DNA from: Calycina herbarum
Lineage: Eukaryota; Ascomycota; Leotiomycetes; Helotiales; Pezizellaceae
DNA length: 64,000 nucleotides
Reading direction: 5' to 3'
NCBI GenBank assembly: GCA_001414485.1
Contig: LLEY01000146.1
Span: 62,001 to 126,000, forward strand
Of this stretch, positions 1 to 11,974 are shown one piece after another. Within the stretch, counting starts at the first letter, position 1; each line of letters opens with the position of its first letter. The notes below the pieces were generated by a model that was given only the letters and a program-made list of their open reading frames with translations, made no database searches and had not been told where the DNA came from. The translations under genes and the position numbers were made by a program.

Positions 1-456
1 TCCCCAACCAACAAATTAAGCCACTCCTTCCTTAGAGGAAAAACATAGCGATATGTATATACTTCGCATAAACCATATCCATAAAAAACCACCCGCCTCT
101 TCTCTCTCTTATATATATGTATTGCTACAATATATATAAACGTATCAAAGGGTATCTATGCAAAGTTCATTCCACGTCATTTTCTCTCTTCCCAGCAAAC
201 CAACAAACATGCCGCTCGTAGAAATCCAGTCTAATGAGTCGACGAGGTGATATTCGTAATGTTGAGGTATATGAAGGGGCAGATCATCGTAAAAGCGTAA
301 AAAAAAACATTGCGTCCACTCATCATTTCAAAAGACCCCATTAACTTAAAATCATCGCATAAAAGAGAGAGACGCCGGGGGGCTCCGCAATATATATGAG
401 GAAAGGTGGGGGGTATCAAAATATAAACGGTGAAGAGTCGAGTCGAACAGAGAAGA
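1..456. other. Intergenic flank, no gene seen
   Basis: This is the stretch downstream of the minus-strand transcription factor. It holds short AT-rich runs (for example tatata around 109-140) and no convincing open frame. It probably includes the 3' untranslated region of the regulator, but I see no diagnostic signal. Confidence 0.5.
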
Positions 457-2539
457 TCAAGTAGCCAAGAAATCCATACCCATCCGATGAGCGATAGATT
501 GCCAATCCCAACTCCTCTCGTCCCTTGCATCCATCAATCGCCACACCTCTTCCAGAACCTCAAGCGCCGTATCGGAATTCTTGTATTCCATATACGCTTT
601 AACGGTACCGATGGCTTTGCGGATTGGTTCCCGTTGCTCAGGTTGGAAAGCTGCACATCCGATGACGAAAGCGGGTGCGAGGATCAAAGTCTGACTTGGA
701 TCGCGTGGTGTAAAAGCTTGAAGAAGTGTAAGACCATCGTTGACAGCTTGTGTGATTCGTGCATCCGGTTGCCAATGTGTGTTCTTGGGTGGATAGATGG
801 TACGCCAGAGGTACACCCACATCATTTGCTTGTAGAGAAGACCGGCTAGATCACGTGTATCTCCTTCTGGCCATGCTGGTGTCCAATCTCTGATCCCGGC
901 GTCGATTTCGGCGGCCCGGTAGAGGGAGGTGTAGTCTACTACTGGGTCTATCCTCGCTTCCATGTTATCCCGGATTTTGTTGCGGATATTTGTGATCTTG
1001 GACATGTAGAGGAAGAGACCGTCTGCTACTCCCAGGAGACGGACAGCGGCTGGTTGAATTACGGTGGTGGGCAAGTTCCAATCATCAGGAGAGAGAATTC
1101 GAGTGCCGGCGTGAGGAAGGGCGATAAGTTCATCAGCACAGATGTGATATTGAAAGAACTCTTGTATGAATTTGAGGAAATCTGTATCCTCCGGCGGCCT
1201 TTCTTGAATGAGTCTCTGGTAGTGTTGTAAGTGGAATCGATGTTGCCCATTTGGTTTGGGGTCTGATAATGTTTGGAGAACCAAACATAAGATCTGACCA
1301 TAAGTGGCGGGTGAGACGGAATTACCATCCCCTTGCTTTTTCTCTTGTACCAAATCCTTCACCGCCTCGTCATGATGGAATTGAGACCGTTCTTCGAGAG
1401 TTTTGACATCGACACTTGGATGCTGTTGTAAGAAATGAAGACCATATGGTGATCGGTAGTCGATATGCTTGCTGGAGAGAGCAAGAATTGAATGCATCAA
1501 ACCCGTATGTTGTAGAGCAATCGGTAGCAACATCTTCTTAAAGGCGCTATTCTGTTCCCCTTCGACAGTAAATATGAGACTGAGTCGAGTAATGTAATGT
1601 TGAAAGAACATCCTGTCGCCCTCAGTCTCTACACTGTTGATTATGGGTGGCAAATTGATTTTTGGTAATGTGTAGCTTCCGGCCCTGCGTATTCGGGCTG
1701 TCGATGCGGTCAGTTCATCACTCTTCGTCGTGCATGTCATAATGACCATACCTTCTTCGGCTCTTTCTTTGCCACTCTTCCATATCGTCTTGGCTGGGTA
1801 ACCTTCACATTGTACCGAATTCTTTTCGCAATTCATACCTAGCAATATTAGCATTTGTTTCACGGGCGGCAACAGCAACATAGTACTCACAGCCAGGTTT
1901 TGCCTCATCACACTTCTTTTTCCTCTTTCTACATGTGATACATCCCGTTTTCGACCTGCCTTTGGCAACTTTTGCTTGCGCTTCAGGACTAGGTTTGGGA
2001 TGTTTCCGAGGTCGCCCACGAGGCCGTTTCGTCAGAGCTGGTGTTGAAGCAGTTGATGGTGTTTCTGGTATTATTGGTTCCTTGACTTCTGAAAAGTCTG
2101 CCATATCTACATCATCCTCGACCGGTTCCAGTTTCGGTACCACTACCACATCGTCTTCTTGGTCCCAATTTATTTCGCCATCATCCTCTTCTTCTTCCAC
2201 AAATCCGCCTGATGAACTCCATGGATCTGTACAAGATGATGTTGCCGAGGTGATCATGGTCAACGCTGACGCCGACGACTCAGACCCATCCATGCTCGCC
2301 CTCGAGTCCATGACGGTAAACTCGATTTCTCCGAATAGCTTGGTCCCGCAGGAGCTACGGCGCTCTTCTACTCGAAAGTGCCGCCGAGGAGGATCGCGCA
2401 TTCGACGAGGAACACAGGCGGTTGAGATGCGAGGTCGTATGGGTGTTTGTTGTACGACCTCCTCGATGATGTCTGAGCCTGGTGTGGTGGTGGGGGACCA
2501 AGAAACTTCCGGTTCACCTATTGAAGACGGCTGATCCAT
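457..2539 (-). CDS. Zn2Cys6 fungal transcription factor with AT-hook
   Basis: This encodes a nuclear sequence-specific regulator of the fungal binuclear zinc cluster class. The start is the ATG at 2537-2539 (MDQPSS). The first exon encodes an acidic, Ser-rich N-terminus, an AT-hook-like RPRGRPRKHP, then the zinc cluster. The cluster is cut by an intron at 1839-1890; splicing gives CITCRKRKKKCDEAKPGC followed by MNCEKNSVQC, a perfect CX2CX6CX6CX2CX6C. A second intron at 1698-1751 (GTATGG donor, CTGAC branch, CAG acceptor) is 54 bp, so it keeps the frame even if retained; removing it gives 658 residues. The remainder resembles the fungal-specific regulatory domain Fungal_trans_2 (PF11951), for example the stretch around FFQHYITRLSLIF. 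Target genes cannot be told from sequence; the neighbours give no pathway. Confidence 0.85.
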
Positions 2540-2790
2540 TGTAAAGCTTCGATGTAGGTAGTGAAAGTCCAAAATACCATCCAGCAAGATTTCCCAGTAA
2601 TCCGCAATCCTCCAGAACCCTTCTGAGGAGCAGGTGAAGAAAATGAGTGAAGAGAGTCGGAGAAGTTGTAAAAGGAGAGAGAGAGGTTCAAGATGGTAAT
2701 ATTAGTCTACGCAACTCACGCCGCGACGAGACTTTGCATCTCGATTTGGTAGCGTTGCAGAGCAGGGGGGTAATCAATGACCGGGGTGGA

Positions 2791-2830
2791 GAAGGAGGTG
2801 GAGGGGGTGGAGGGGGTGGAGGGTCTGGGT
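2791..2830 (+). repeat. G-rich tandem tract (ggagggggt units)
   Basis: Repeated ggagggggt-like units give at least four runs of three or more G within 40 bases on the plus strand. This fits the general pattern of a G-quadruplex-forming tract, about 250 bp upstream of the regulator's start codon. Confidence 0.7.
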
Positions 2831-3066
2831 ATGTGTGGATGCTTGAACGTGCACACACACCGTCTTGCTTGCAAGGAGCCCTTGTAGAGAAGGAGTTATG
2901 CTTGTTTGGGAAGTAATAATGAGGACAGGAGCTGGGGTGTGGGAGGGGCAGGAAAGTGAAGCTGGAGACTCGCTGACATTTTGACTGGCCTCCTGGACAC
3001 CTCGACAGGGCATTTTCCCTCCGAAATGCAGCATTGCATGTTACTGCACCGCATACTCGTCGTAGC

Positions 3067-3092
3067 GTGCAGTCTAGTGCAGTCTAGTGCAG
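3067..3092. repeat. 10-bp tandem repeat (gtgcagtcta)
   Basis: The unit gtgcagtcta occurs twice in full and then in part. It is a small tandem repeat in intergenic DNA with no evident function. Confidence 0.8.
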
Positions 3093-6000
3093 TAGAAAAC
3101 GGAGAAGTGCCATGGCATGGCCAGTCGTACTCGTACATCCGTACTTCGGAGCAGTTGAGTGCCTGAGAAACAAACTTATGCAAAAAATGTCACTGCCCGA
3201 CTGCTCACTGGTGCGGTTGAAGTAGGACAGAACCCGTCAGTCCCTGGAGCGTGATTTAACAGAATCCCCTTATCAAAATATCGTCATTGTACACTTCGAG
3301 ATAACATTCGGATAACAAGCGGACGCTGGGATCCCGGAAAACTGGGGGGTGTACTCGTGATACTTTGGTAACCGTATATAATTCGAAACATATAGAAATA
3401 TGGAGTCGATCTCGCGGCCTCGCTGCGGCACATCAAACCAAGATCGTGCCGGTGCTGCCCGTCGTGGACCCATTTCCACTCTCCACAGAGACCACCACAG
3501 CCCACTTCTTAGACTTTGATAGGTAGATGACGATGTCAAAGGCTGGTGGGATGGAAGATGGTATTAGAAGCTCGTGAAGAAGAAGGTTGCGAGAGAAAGA
3601 GCGGATCGAGGGGGTGGAAAACTGGACCCAAAGCTTTCCCTCTAGCCTGGGCTCTTTTCGAGTGCTTCCTTCGTATGGGTATGGGAGCCAGGCGAAGATT
3701 CATGCTTCTGTAAACCTAATCTCCCCAACTCCCGGCCTACTCTAAACCTACAACGCTTGCCAGGTAGTTTCCGTAGGGAAACAACAGCGTCGTAGCATCT
3801 CCATTGCCCTGTCCAATTCCCAACATCAATAGAATCCCATGCTGACCAGGTCTAACTCATTCAACATTTGGTGGCTTTTGGAATGATGAGTGAGAGACTG
3901 AGTGTCCCAAGTCTCGTCTCCAGGGGCCTGACCTTGCATGTTGGGGTTCCCACGAATCACTGATGAGTGAGGTTGAAGGGGCATCCGCTAGAGAAGCCCG
4001 ATGAGGCTGGACGTGCGTGAAGGAAACAAGGACAGCAAGAAACGAAGAAACAAGCGTGACAGAGTGACACGGCGCTAGTGTTGGTTTTAGCAGTCCAGAA
4101 ACTGGCCTAGCATGCCTAGCATACCGCCTAGCCTAGCCTGCATTAGTTCCCATGTTGGCAACTGTGGCACCGAAGCTCGAGTCAAGCAGTGACCGGCGTC
4201 CCTTTCAATGCAGACAACTCCTTGCGGGAAAAGTCGACATTTCAACCCCACGCCCCGTCGTGAAGTCGTCACGTCCGTTGGCACTCCAAGTCAAAGCAAA
4301 TATTGTGGGTTTGATAAAGTCGGTGGCAGCGGAAAATAAGGGAAGCAATGGGACACGCACGCATCCTCCCCTCAACATCGGTAAAGTCTGACGATCATCC
4401 GAATTGTGGGATTTCCAAGCCGTGCTGGCCCTCCTCGGGTTGGTGGCACAACCATTTTGGAGTGGGCACTTTCCCATGCTCCTCCGTCCCATATTTTTCT
4501 GCGGCTTTGCACAAAGTTGCACAAGAGTTGACTTCCTCCGTCGACGCCCTCCCGCAAAGGATAAATGAGAAAGACGGCAACTGTTACACAGATAGTCTGG
4601 TCGCAGATTGAGGTTGCCTTGTGTTGCATCAGGAGACAAGGCATTGAAGAATGTTGATCTCCGGTGCCCCTCTACACTATTGCCGTAACCAGCGGTGCAG
4701 AATTGAGAGTTGACAGAAAGTACGTATCGACAGAGTAATTCGTACCCATTCGGCCGCGGAGTTTATCCTTAACGGCTCGTGGTGGGGATGGGAAAAGCAA
4801 TCTTCGTTTCCCTTCTCCTTAAAGAAGTCAACCCGACGGCGTGTTCCCAATGTTCCTTCAGCGCCCATTCCTCGATGCCCCCGCGATTGATGTTTCAGTC
4901 CATTCCAACAGAGCTAACCAGAAAGTGAGGCGTATCACAACAGAGAATCATGATTGGCCTCTAATTTAACGATGGGAAAGCAACGGGCAATGATTTTCAG
5001 CCTGCTCTGCTTGCTACAGAAAAAGATGAACAATCAGGAACTCCACAAAATTTCAATCCATGATGAATAATCTCCAAGGGTTATCATGTGTGCTTTTGGC
5101 GAATCTGTGCGAAATTCCCCGTAGCGCATTCTCATAAACAAATGGGGCGCCCTCCATTTCGCAAGCTGGCCCGGAAAAGGAATTTACTCAAGACGTTCCG
5201 TAAATTGAGGGGAAATTTCTGGTATGTGAATGCGACGGTCATTGATTTGTGTGTGTTACCAATTGTCTCGGTTGAATGGCGTTTCGTTTTCCCAAATTGA
5301 AGTTGTACAAAAACTGTTCAGGAAAAAAGGTGTAGCGACTAGTAGCTAACGTAGCACTCCGTAAAAGAGACTGGAAATGGTCAGGTAAGCAACCAAAATG
5401 TCCCCGTTCCATTGTAACCCGACAACGAGCATCCAGCTCTTCGGGAAGAATAAACACTTTCAATTGGCGCTGTGAACGAATTTTGACGGGGAGGCCCTGT
5501 ATCTCCGTAGAGGACCGTTGCCTGGCCCCCCGGAAATAAATGCTACCGTAACCTGCCAGTTGGTCCGTGATTGAGGAGTTCTTGATTGCCTGTTTTGCAT
5601 GAATTAATTGCTCCATGTTATAGATGGAATCGTGATGTATCTCATATCACATCCAATCACATCCTCAAAGCTGCTTTCCAGAGCAGAATGCCAAGGTATA
5701 GAATCCAGATATATAGTGCGATGTATACGCCTCCGCCACCCAGAAAACAAATTCGATCGCTGACTCTTTTTCCCCCAGAACCATGCTTGTGAAGAGGTTG
5801 GTAAGGCAATTTCTTCTCCCAATGAGGTGCAGTTCGCAAGTTGACACAGAGCACCTTTCCACGAGGACTCCCCAGCAGCAACCCCTGAGGGCCATCTTCA
5901 AACTCCGTAAAAAAACTCCACAATTGCCCGCCATCCACTTTCAGTCCAAAAGATCACTGATCGACTGCTCATTCGTGCATGCTCCCGCTGGATAAAGCTT

Positions 6001-8263
6001 TGCCAAGTTCGCCAGAATCGCCATGTCAGAAATGGCAAGGGAAAGTCGATAATCCGACCGTGCGCATGAGAAGCGATTGCAAGGGCAACAAAAGGTTGAC
6101 GACTTCTAACACTTGACGAATTTAGAATTGGAATTTGACGAGCCTGCTTTTTAAGCGCATACATTCTTGTACCATGCACGTTGTAAATAATTGATTATTG
6201 AACCCTTCAAGGCACACGCCGTCCCTGGCACCTCATCATGCAGCCCAGTTCTGCTGAGTTGCAGGATGAATCCAGCCGGGCTCTGCCGTTGGAAGCATAT
6301 CGAGCACCCTACCCGCTCACGGTACAATTTCCTCCAATAACGAGAGCTCCAACTAACGTCCTTCGGAGTCTTTCACCGAGTGAGAAACCTTTTAGGTATC
6401 CCGAGCCAGATTGCCTGCGCAGGAATACGGAAGTATTTTGCTCGAAGAAAGGAAATGGTGGTGTAGCCCGAAATCAGTGTTTTACCGTCTGCTAGAAAGG
6501 CAAAAACCCATATCAGCCTATTGTGGAATTATCTTCAAATTGAACATCCTTCTCGGAAAGCAACGGGTCGCAACGGAGGAAAGCATTGTGGGAAGCATTC
6601 CTTCCAAAGTGATAAAGTGTCAGCATTGATATCACCAGGCTGCCGCTTTCTGTGCCCCTCCACACGCCGGTTTGTGTTGGACCGAGCCGTCTTACTGAGA
6701 TGCTCTGATTGTAAGCCACTTGGTAATACAACCGTCCCGAGATACCGGCCCGGCCTTTCAGAAAGGTGGTGTAGTGATGGTGCCGAACACGAGTTTAACA
6801 GATCCAACCTCTCCATGAGGTTGCCATGTGATGGCTCGAGGATGGTTGCGGTATAAAAACCTGGTCTCGGCCACGGACATGAGATGAGAAAGTCGAATCT
6901 TGGTGGAAGCGCCATGTGTGCCACAGTGCCACAAAGTGATAGAATCTAGACAAATAAAAAATGTGTGCCATGGAGGATCAAAATACTCGTCAGGCTTGGT
7001 TCAAATGCCGTGGCCTTCCTTGTGCCCTATCTATCCACATCTCTGATTCGATGCCTGCCCAACGCCAAACTCACAGACCCCATCCTCTATCACGAGCCCA
7101 GTAAAGTTGGCGATGGCCGCTCATTTTCTGCGCCGAAAAAGCAACCATCCACCATCCATATCGGCACTGTGCCTCCACCGACACATGCATAGCACTCGCA
7201 GCCTCGCACACCCGACATGCAGAAATGTCAAAAAGAGAGTTTGAGACCTTCTATAGCGCCATGCACCTGCCACCCAACTGATCCTAGCTTTCCCACCAAA
7301 AAACCCCCATGTCTGACAGTGATTCGTGACTTCACGTTGCCCGTCAAACACTGTGCCCCGCAATCTCCAAAAGAGGGGGCCCAGATCTCCGGGTCGATCA
7401 TCCTCGATCCTCGATCCCGCGCTTGGATCCGGAGGTTTTTGTGTGATGGAGTAACAATTTTTGACGTCTAAAGCGTCCCGTCGGCTGTAACCTAAAATCA
7501 ACGGGGGAAGGAGATCAGATCTTTTGAAAAACGAGGCCACTAGGCTGATTGAGTCAAATGATTTGGCATAAAGGGACGTTGAAAGTTACATAATGTGACA
7601 GGAAGACTCCAGACTCGGTTGCTTCCGAAAAAAAACCTGCTGAAGAACTCGGTAGAATGGAGATGGCTGCACAATGTCTTACATCAAAGGTTCATTGATT
7701 ATTCAGGCGCGAAAACGTGCATGGTCTTAGTGCAAGGCGTCTCAGAATTAGGCTCAAAACAAATGTGTTGGATGAGGCCCAATGAAGAAAATTCAAGAAC
7801 CATGTAAGTCAATACTTCGTGAATTAGATTCATGCCTGTAGAAAAGCAGCTTGCCGTGTCTACAATGTTTCTCCATTCGCCTTGTCATAAAATGCTCCTA
7901 TTGAACTCTCGCACAAGGTAACCATGTTGGCAATTCCTCTACCCCACGCCGAGTATGACAACAAAGCCCCCATAACAATCCACGGATGATGAATTGCGCA
8001 TTCAGGCTTTGAACTCCAATAATTTCATCCTTGGCCGTACTCCTGGGAGTATTGCTGACCACCAATGATGACATTCTCGGTCACTTGACAGATTATGAGA
8101 TTATGTTGCTAACCGGTACAACACAGCCCGAACCCAACCTCTTGAGTTGACGTTTCCGAAAACTCGCCTCGCCTCGCCTACTTTGCCACCAGATTGGCGG
8201 TGAAAGCATCTCCATGGTACAACCTGCTCGTTTCCATATATAATAGCCCGCATATAAATTCAA

Positions 8264-9922
8264 TCATGTGATTTTGTCTTTTTCGGATTGGTTACGCAAA
8301 GCATCGATTTCTCGTTGCAAAGCGGTCAAGTCTGCCAGTATATCATGCCCACCAGCCTTATCCTCGATTGCCTCAGTGTGCGATTGAGATGATGTAGCTT
8401 CACGGCGGACGTTCTCTATACTCCGTCCGGATGCTTCACCGCCACCAATCCGCGAATTCCCGATCGATTGGGCATCTGGATTGTTCCTAGCACGAGGAGG
8501 GGGTGGCGGAGGAACGATGGAAGCACGCTTACTGTTTGTCTGATTTTCCAAGCTACGAATTGAAGGAGGTCTCCCAGATGACGATTTTCTCGTTGAAGCT
8601 CCACGCGTAGGAGGCGGGGTTGGAACTGTTGGTAGGGACACCGTAGATGATGAGGGTGACGATGACAGATGGTGCGAGGAAGCTCGTATAGATGCTGGTC
8701 TCCTAGAGGGTGGCGGTGGAGGTCCTCTTCCACTACCGGAACGCGGTCTACCACTTTCTATTGACTCAAACGTTGCCCTCTCTTCTTCCTCCACTTTTGG
8801 AGAAAGCCTTCCTGAATTGCTTCGACTTAACTTGGAATCTGATACCAGTTGGCTACGGCGTCTTGTGATCGGCGGTGCTGGAGGTGTTTTCTTTCTTATC
8901 GACGCGGATGGTGATGGAGGCTCAGGCGTTTTCCCCGCAGATTCTTTATCGAATATGGATTCACGATCAGAGTCATGGCTCGCTCGCCTTGGGGCAGGGG
9001 GAAGAGGTTTGTTGAGGTCGGTTTGTGATGGGGTTTGACGTATAGGTGTGGGGTTGAACTGAAGTGATGCTGAGCTTGGTGTAGTTGGCGAAGAAATATT
9101 GGAGGAATTTGAAGGGGGGTCATCTCGAAGTTCCAGTCTTAGCAGTCTGCCATGTTTGGAGCTTGGAGGTGGGGGTTTTTTTCTGCCAGTAGTGGAGGAG
9201 TGGTTTTCTGATATCAACTCCCGAGCCTCGTCATCTAGTTCGTGGGAAGTCCGTGGTGATTCTAGGTGGGTTTCAGGTATAGCTTCAAAGATCGACTGTC
9301 TTGATATTGATGATGTATCTGTACTACCGCTGCCTGTATCACCAAGTCGAACCGCATGCGCCGGATTTGGCGGGGGGGATGTTCGTATATCCAGTTCTGC
9401 ATTCCCAGTCATCAACAGCCTCTTGAAGGCATCCACATCCAGAGAAGCTCTTCCGGGACTCGTAACACTTGGTACTACATGTCCTTGTCCTCCACGCGCG
9501 GTGTGTTCCATCGTTTCTAAAGTTCTCGAGAACGGGTTTGCCGGAACCTTTCTTACGTTCTCCACTGCTTCATCCTCGGAAGTGTCTGATGTGACGCTAC
9601 CAAACGGATCTTCTTCATCCTGTTGTGATTCTGATATATTTGACGGTTTGTAGCTGGCAGGAAAGCTATGCTCTCCAATCGTCGAGGCAGAGTCTGGCAC
9701 AGAGGGAGAAGGCGGGGGAGGGGATTGCACGCGAACCTTCTTCGTGATCTTTTTCGGTGCTTCGATGACTTGAACAATAGGTGATCGTGGCGGTGGATCG
9801 GGTTGTTGATAGGTGATCTGCGCAGGGCTGGGTATGGAGGGGCTTTCGGGGTATGTGGAGGTGGTTGTCGAGGGGGGTCCTTTCCGCCTGAATGGATTCG
9901 AGGAGGGAAACTCGGCAGACAT
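8264..9922 (-). CDS. Proline-rich NPF-motif protein, actin-patch/endocytosis-like
   Basis: A single-exon frame of 552 residues starts at the ATG at 9920-9922. The protein is low-complexity and rich in Pro and Ser. It has two NPF tripeptides (residues 9-11 and 129-131), which are ligands of EH domains, and several polyproline runs with nearby Arg (for example RGPPPPPSRR and IVPPPPPPRAR), the type bound by SH3 domains. The last about 35 residues (ILADLTALQREIDALRNQ) look like a short coiled coil. Together these suggest a cytoplasmic scaffold of endocytic or cortical actin sites. That role is inferred from motifs only; I do not recognise a named family, and there is no catalytic domain or membrane segment. 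Confidence 0.75.
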   Translation of the reverse strand: MSAEFPSSNPFRRKGPPSTTTSTYPESPSIPSPAQITYQQPDPPPRSPIVQVIEAPKKITKKVRVQSPPPPSPSVPDSASTIGEHSFPASYKPSNISESQQDEEDPFGSVTSDTSEDEAVENVRKVPANPFSRTLETMEHTARGGQGHVVPSVTSPGRASLDVDAFKRLLMTGNAELDIRTSPPPNPAHAVRLGDTGSGSTDTSSISRQSIFEAIPETHLESPRTSHELDDEARELISENHSSTTGRKKPPPPSSKHGRLLRLELRDDPPSNSSNISSPTTPSSASLQFNPTPIRQTPSQTDLNKPLPPAPRRASHDSDRESIFDKESAGKTPEPPSPSASIRKKTPPAPPITRRRSQLVSDSKLSRSNSGRLSPKVEEEERATFESIESGRPRSGSGRGPPPPPSRRPASIRASSHHLSSSPSSSTVSLPTVPTPPPTRGASTRKSSSGRPPSIRSLENQTNSKRASIVPPPPPPRARNNPDAQSIGNSRIGGGEASGRSIENVRREATSSQSHTEAIEDKAGGHDILADLTALQREIDALRNQSEKDKIT

Positions 9923-10671
9923 CGTGCTGCTCAGACCGGCGTGGCCAACTCACTCGGTACTGAGAAGAGTAATGTCTATACAAGAGCCATTGCTACTCAG
10001 TCCATGAGGATGCCTTTGGTGTTGTCGTCGCTGTTCCTGGCGGAAAATACGGTTCGAGAGCTCCAGAGGTTGAACGTTATCAAAAAGTGGCCCGTGCTCA
10101 ATGCTTAAAGGCAAACGCGGGGGTTGTCAGTTGTCAAAGCGAAGTCAATAACCGGGGTAATCTATTAAAAGAAACAATTTCTACCCATTATTCACAGGAA
10201 AATGGTTGAATTTGTATGAGTTTAATAGTCTATAGCTTGAAATGATATTTATATGTTTGTTGAGAGCTTTTTGCCGTTTTTTTTCGTCCTTTCGAAAGTC
10301 AAAGCTCCAGATTACCCCGCGGGTTCCGGAGAGCACTTTTTAGACACAGTTCGAGAAGGTAGAAAATGAAGAGTATCTATAGGTACATAAAAAAAATTCT
10401 TCCTCAACCGGGAACACGATCCCAAAGCAACATAATATATAAATACATATAGAAGTATATCAAAGGATCTAAGAGATGGAGCACGCTGGTATCACCCAAC
10501 AGCTAGCTTTCGAAACAACAAAGCTGATTCTTGCCTTTCACAAATATAACATTCTGTAATTTATCACTATTCTCCCAGGAAGCAAAAGAGGTGTATGCAA
10601 AAGCAATGTCCAAAACAACAATCCCACAATCCCGAGGTATCATCCGAATCCGAAAACACCAAATAAACAAA
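9923..10671. other. Intergenic, promoter of the proline-rich gene
   Basis: This 750-bp gap lies between the start of the proline-rich gene and the stop of ECO1, both on the minus strand. It must hold the upstream region of the former and the 3' end of the latter. I see AT-rich runs around 10390-10460 but no further gene. Confidence 0.5.
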
Positions 10672-11974
10672 TCATACTCCGAAATATGCTGTGGCCCAAG
10701 CCTTTCCAAACTCTGTCAGTTCAGATGTCCCAACTTCTTCCTTTGGAATTTCGCGTCCACTATCAAAATTCCGTCGAACTGTGTCGGCCAATTGCCGAGC
10801 ATAACCACGATGGCGATGGTTTTTGTCCACCCAAATTCGATCGAAGACAACCACTTTCTTCTCTTTTCCCAATTGGTCCCCCCAAATTTGTATTCCGTCT
10901 CGATACACTTCAGCCAAAATTGTTCCGACAATATCTGATCCGATGTAGTAAACATAGAATTTGAATCGTGGAACCAATTTCGAAGGATCCTTCGGGTTGG
11001 GTATTTGTGACCAGAGTTCAGACAATTCGTATTGATATCCTCCCATCTCCTCATGAGTAAAATCTAGAACCTTCATTGCGATATTCTTGGCCTCCGTGTT
11101 GGAATTCGCGGTGATGACACGAATTCTATGTTCCTGGCCGCCAATGGTCTTCTTCCAGATGTACTCCTTCTCGCTCTTGGGCTTCTTCTCGGAAAGTCCT
11201 GGCAGCAGCTTTGCATTACAGTATTTGTCGTGAAGTTTTATGTCGCCAGGATTGGTGATATTGAAGATCATACCGCACTTATGACAAGGTACAATGGTAT
11301 TCTGGCCTAAGTCTATGTGCATTTGTTGCAGATTCCCCTTGGAATGTTTCTTCTTGGTCGCCCCAATTTTGCAATCTCGAACCGTTTCTTTGACTACTCC
11401 ATCTGCCATTCCAGAGTTACTCTTTATTGATATATCCTCTTCAAAAGATATCGGTTTTCGCGTCGTAAGCCTGCGCCGCGGTTTATTTTGCGGTTTTCTT
11501 GATTCCGTAGTCGACGCGGGAGATGAGGAAGCTGGCGGCGATGAAGGAGGGGATATAGATACTGGGGCTTCGATCGTGTCGGAGGAATTGAAAGTCGACA
11601 TGCTTGAGTCGCGATTCGATTGTTGTGCAAGAGGTCTGAAGTAGTTACGAATGCTCGATCGAGGTGCTGGCTTCAAAGGAGGTATATCAGTATCGGCGTT
11701 TTCTTCGACCTCCTTGGATTTGCTCGAGGCAATATTGAAGCGCGATTCCCCTACTTCCTCCAAGGCCAGAGAAGAGGTCTTTCCTGCGGAAGATTGATTG
11801 TCATTTTCGGAAGAGTTATCGACACGTCTTTTCTTGTTTGGTGGCAGCTCCGAGCTGGTCTGGACGCGCTTAGAGTAGGTCCGCAAGCCGGTCCTGTTGA
11901 ATGTTAGAGATCCAGTAGAGGCAGACGACACAGGCAGGAAGAGCTTACTTCAGCTTTCCAATGGCCGTAGCCAT
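10672..11974 (-). CDS. ECO1: Cohesin N-acetyltransferase Eco1/Ctf7
   Basis: This nuclear enzyme acetylates the cohesin subunit Smc3 during S phase and so establishes sister-chromatid cohesion. Exon 1 (11949-11974) encodes MATAIGKL; an intron at 11894-11948 (GTAAGC donor, CAACAG acceptor) joins it to TGLRTYSKR, giving 415 residues. Visible features in order are a basic, Ser-rich disordered N-terminus, a PIP-box-like SIRNYF near residues 89-94 (without the usual Gln), a CCHC zinc finger (Cys212, Cys215, His230, Cys234) and a C-terminal GNAT domain with VFDRIWVDKNHRHRGYAR, where RHRGYA is the acetyl-CoA loop. The ending IPKEEVGTSELTEFGKAWA is like other ascomycete Eco1 proteins. Zinc finger plus GNAT is diagnostic of the ESCO/Eco1 family. 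Confidence 0.92.

Larger units (their letters stand above)
2540..8263. other. 5.7-kb intergenic region upstream of the regulator
   Basis: No gene is supported here on either strand. Open frames are all under 150 codons, overlap each other in several frames and carry no recognisable motif. The stretch separates two minus-strand genes, so it is mostly upstream sequence of the Zn2Cys6 regulator. It holds a G-rich tandem tract, a 10-bp tandem repeat and a degenerate gcctag repeat near 4106-4138. A long 5' leader or a non-coding transcript is possible but not shown. Confidence 0.5.

Noticed and set aside
4205..4639. 144-codon minus-strand open frame in the long intergenic stretch
   Set aside because: It overlaps open frames in other phases, has no recognisable motif, and its composition is like the surrounding non-coding DNA.
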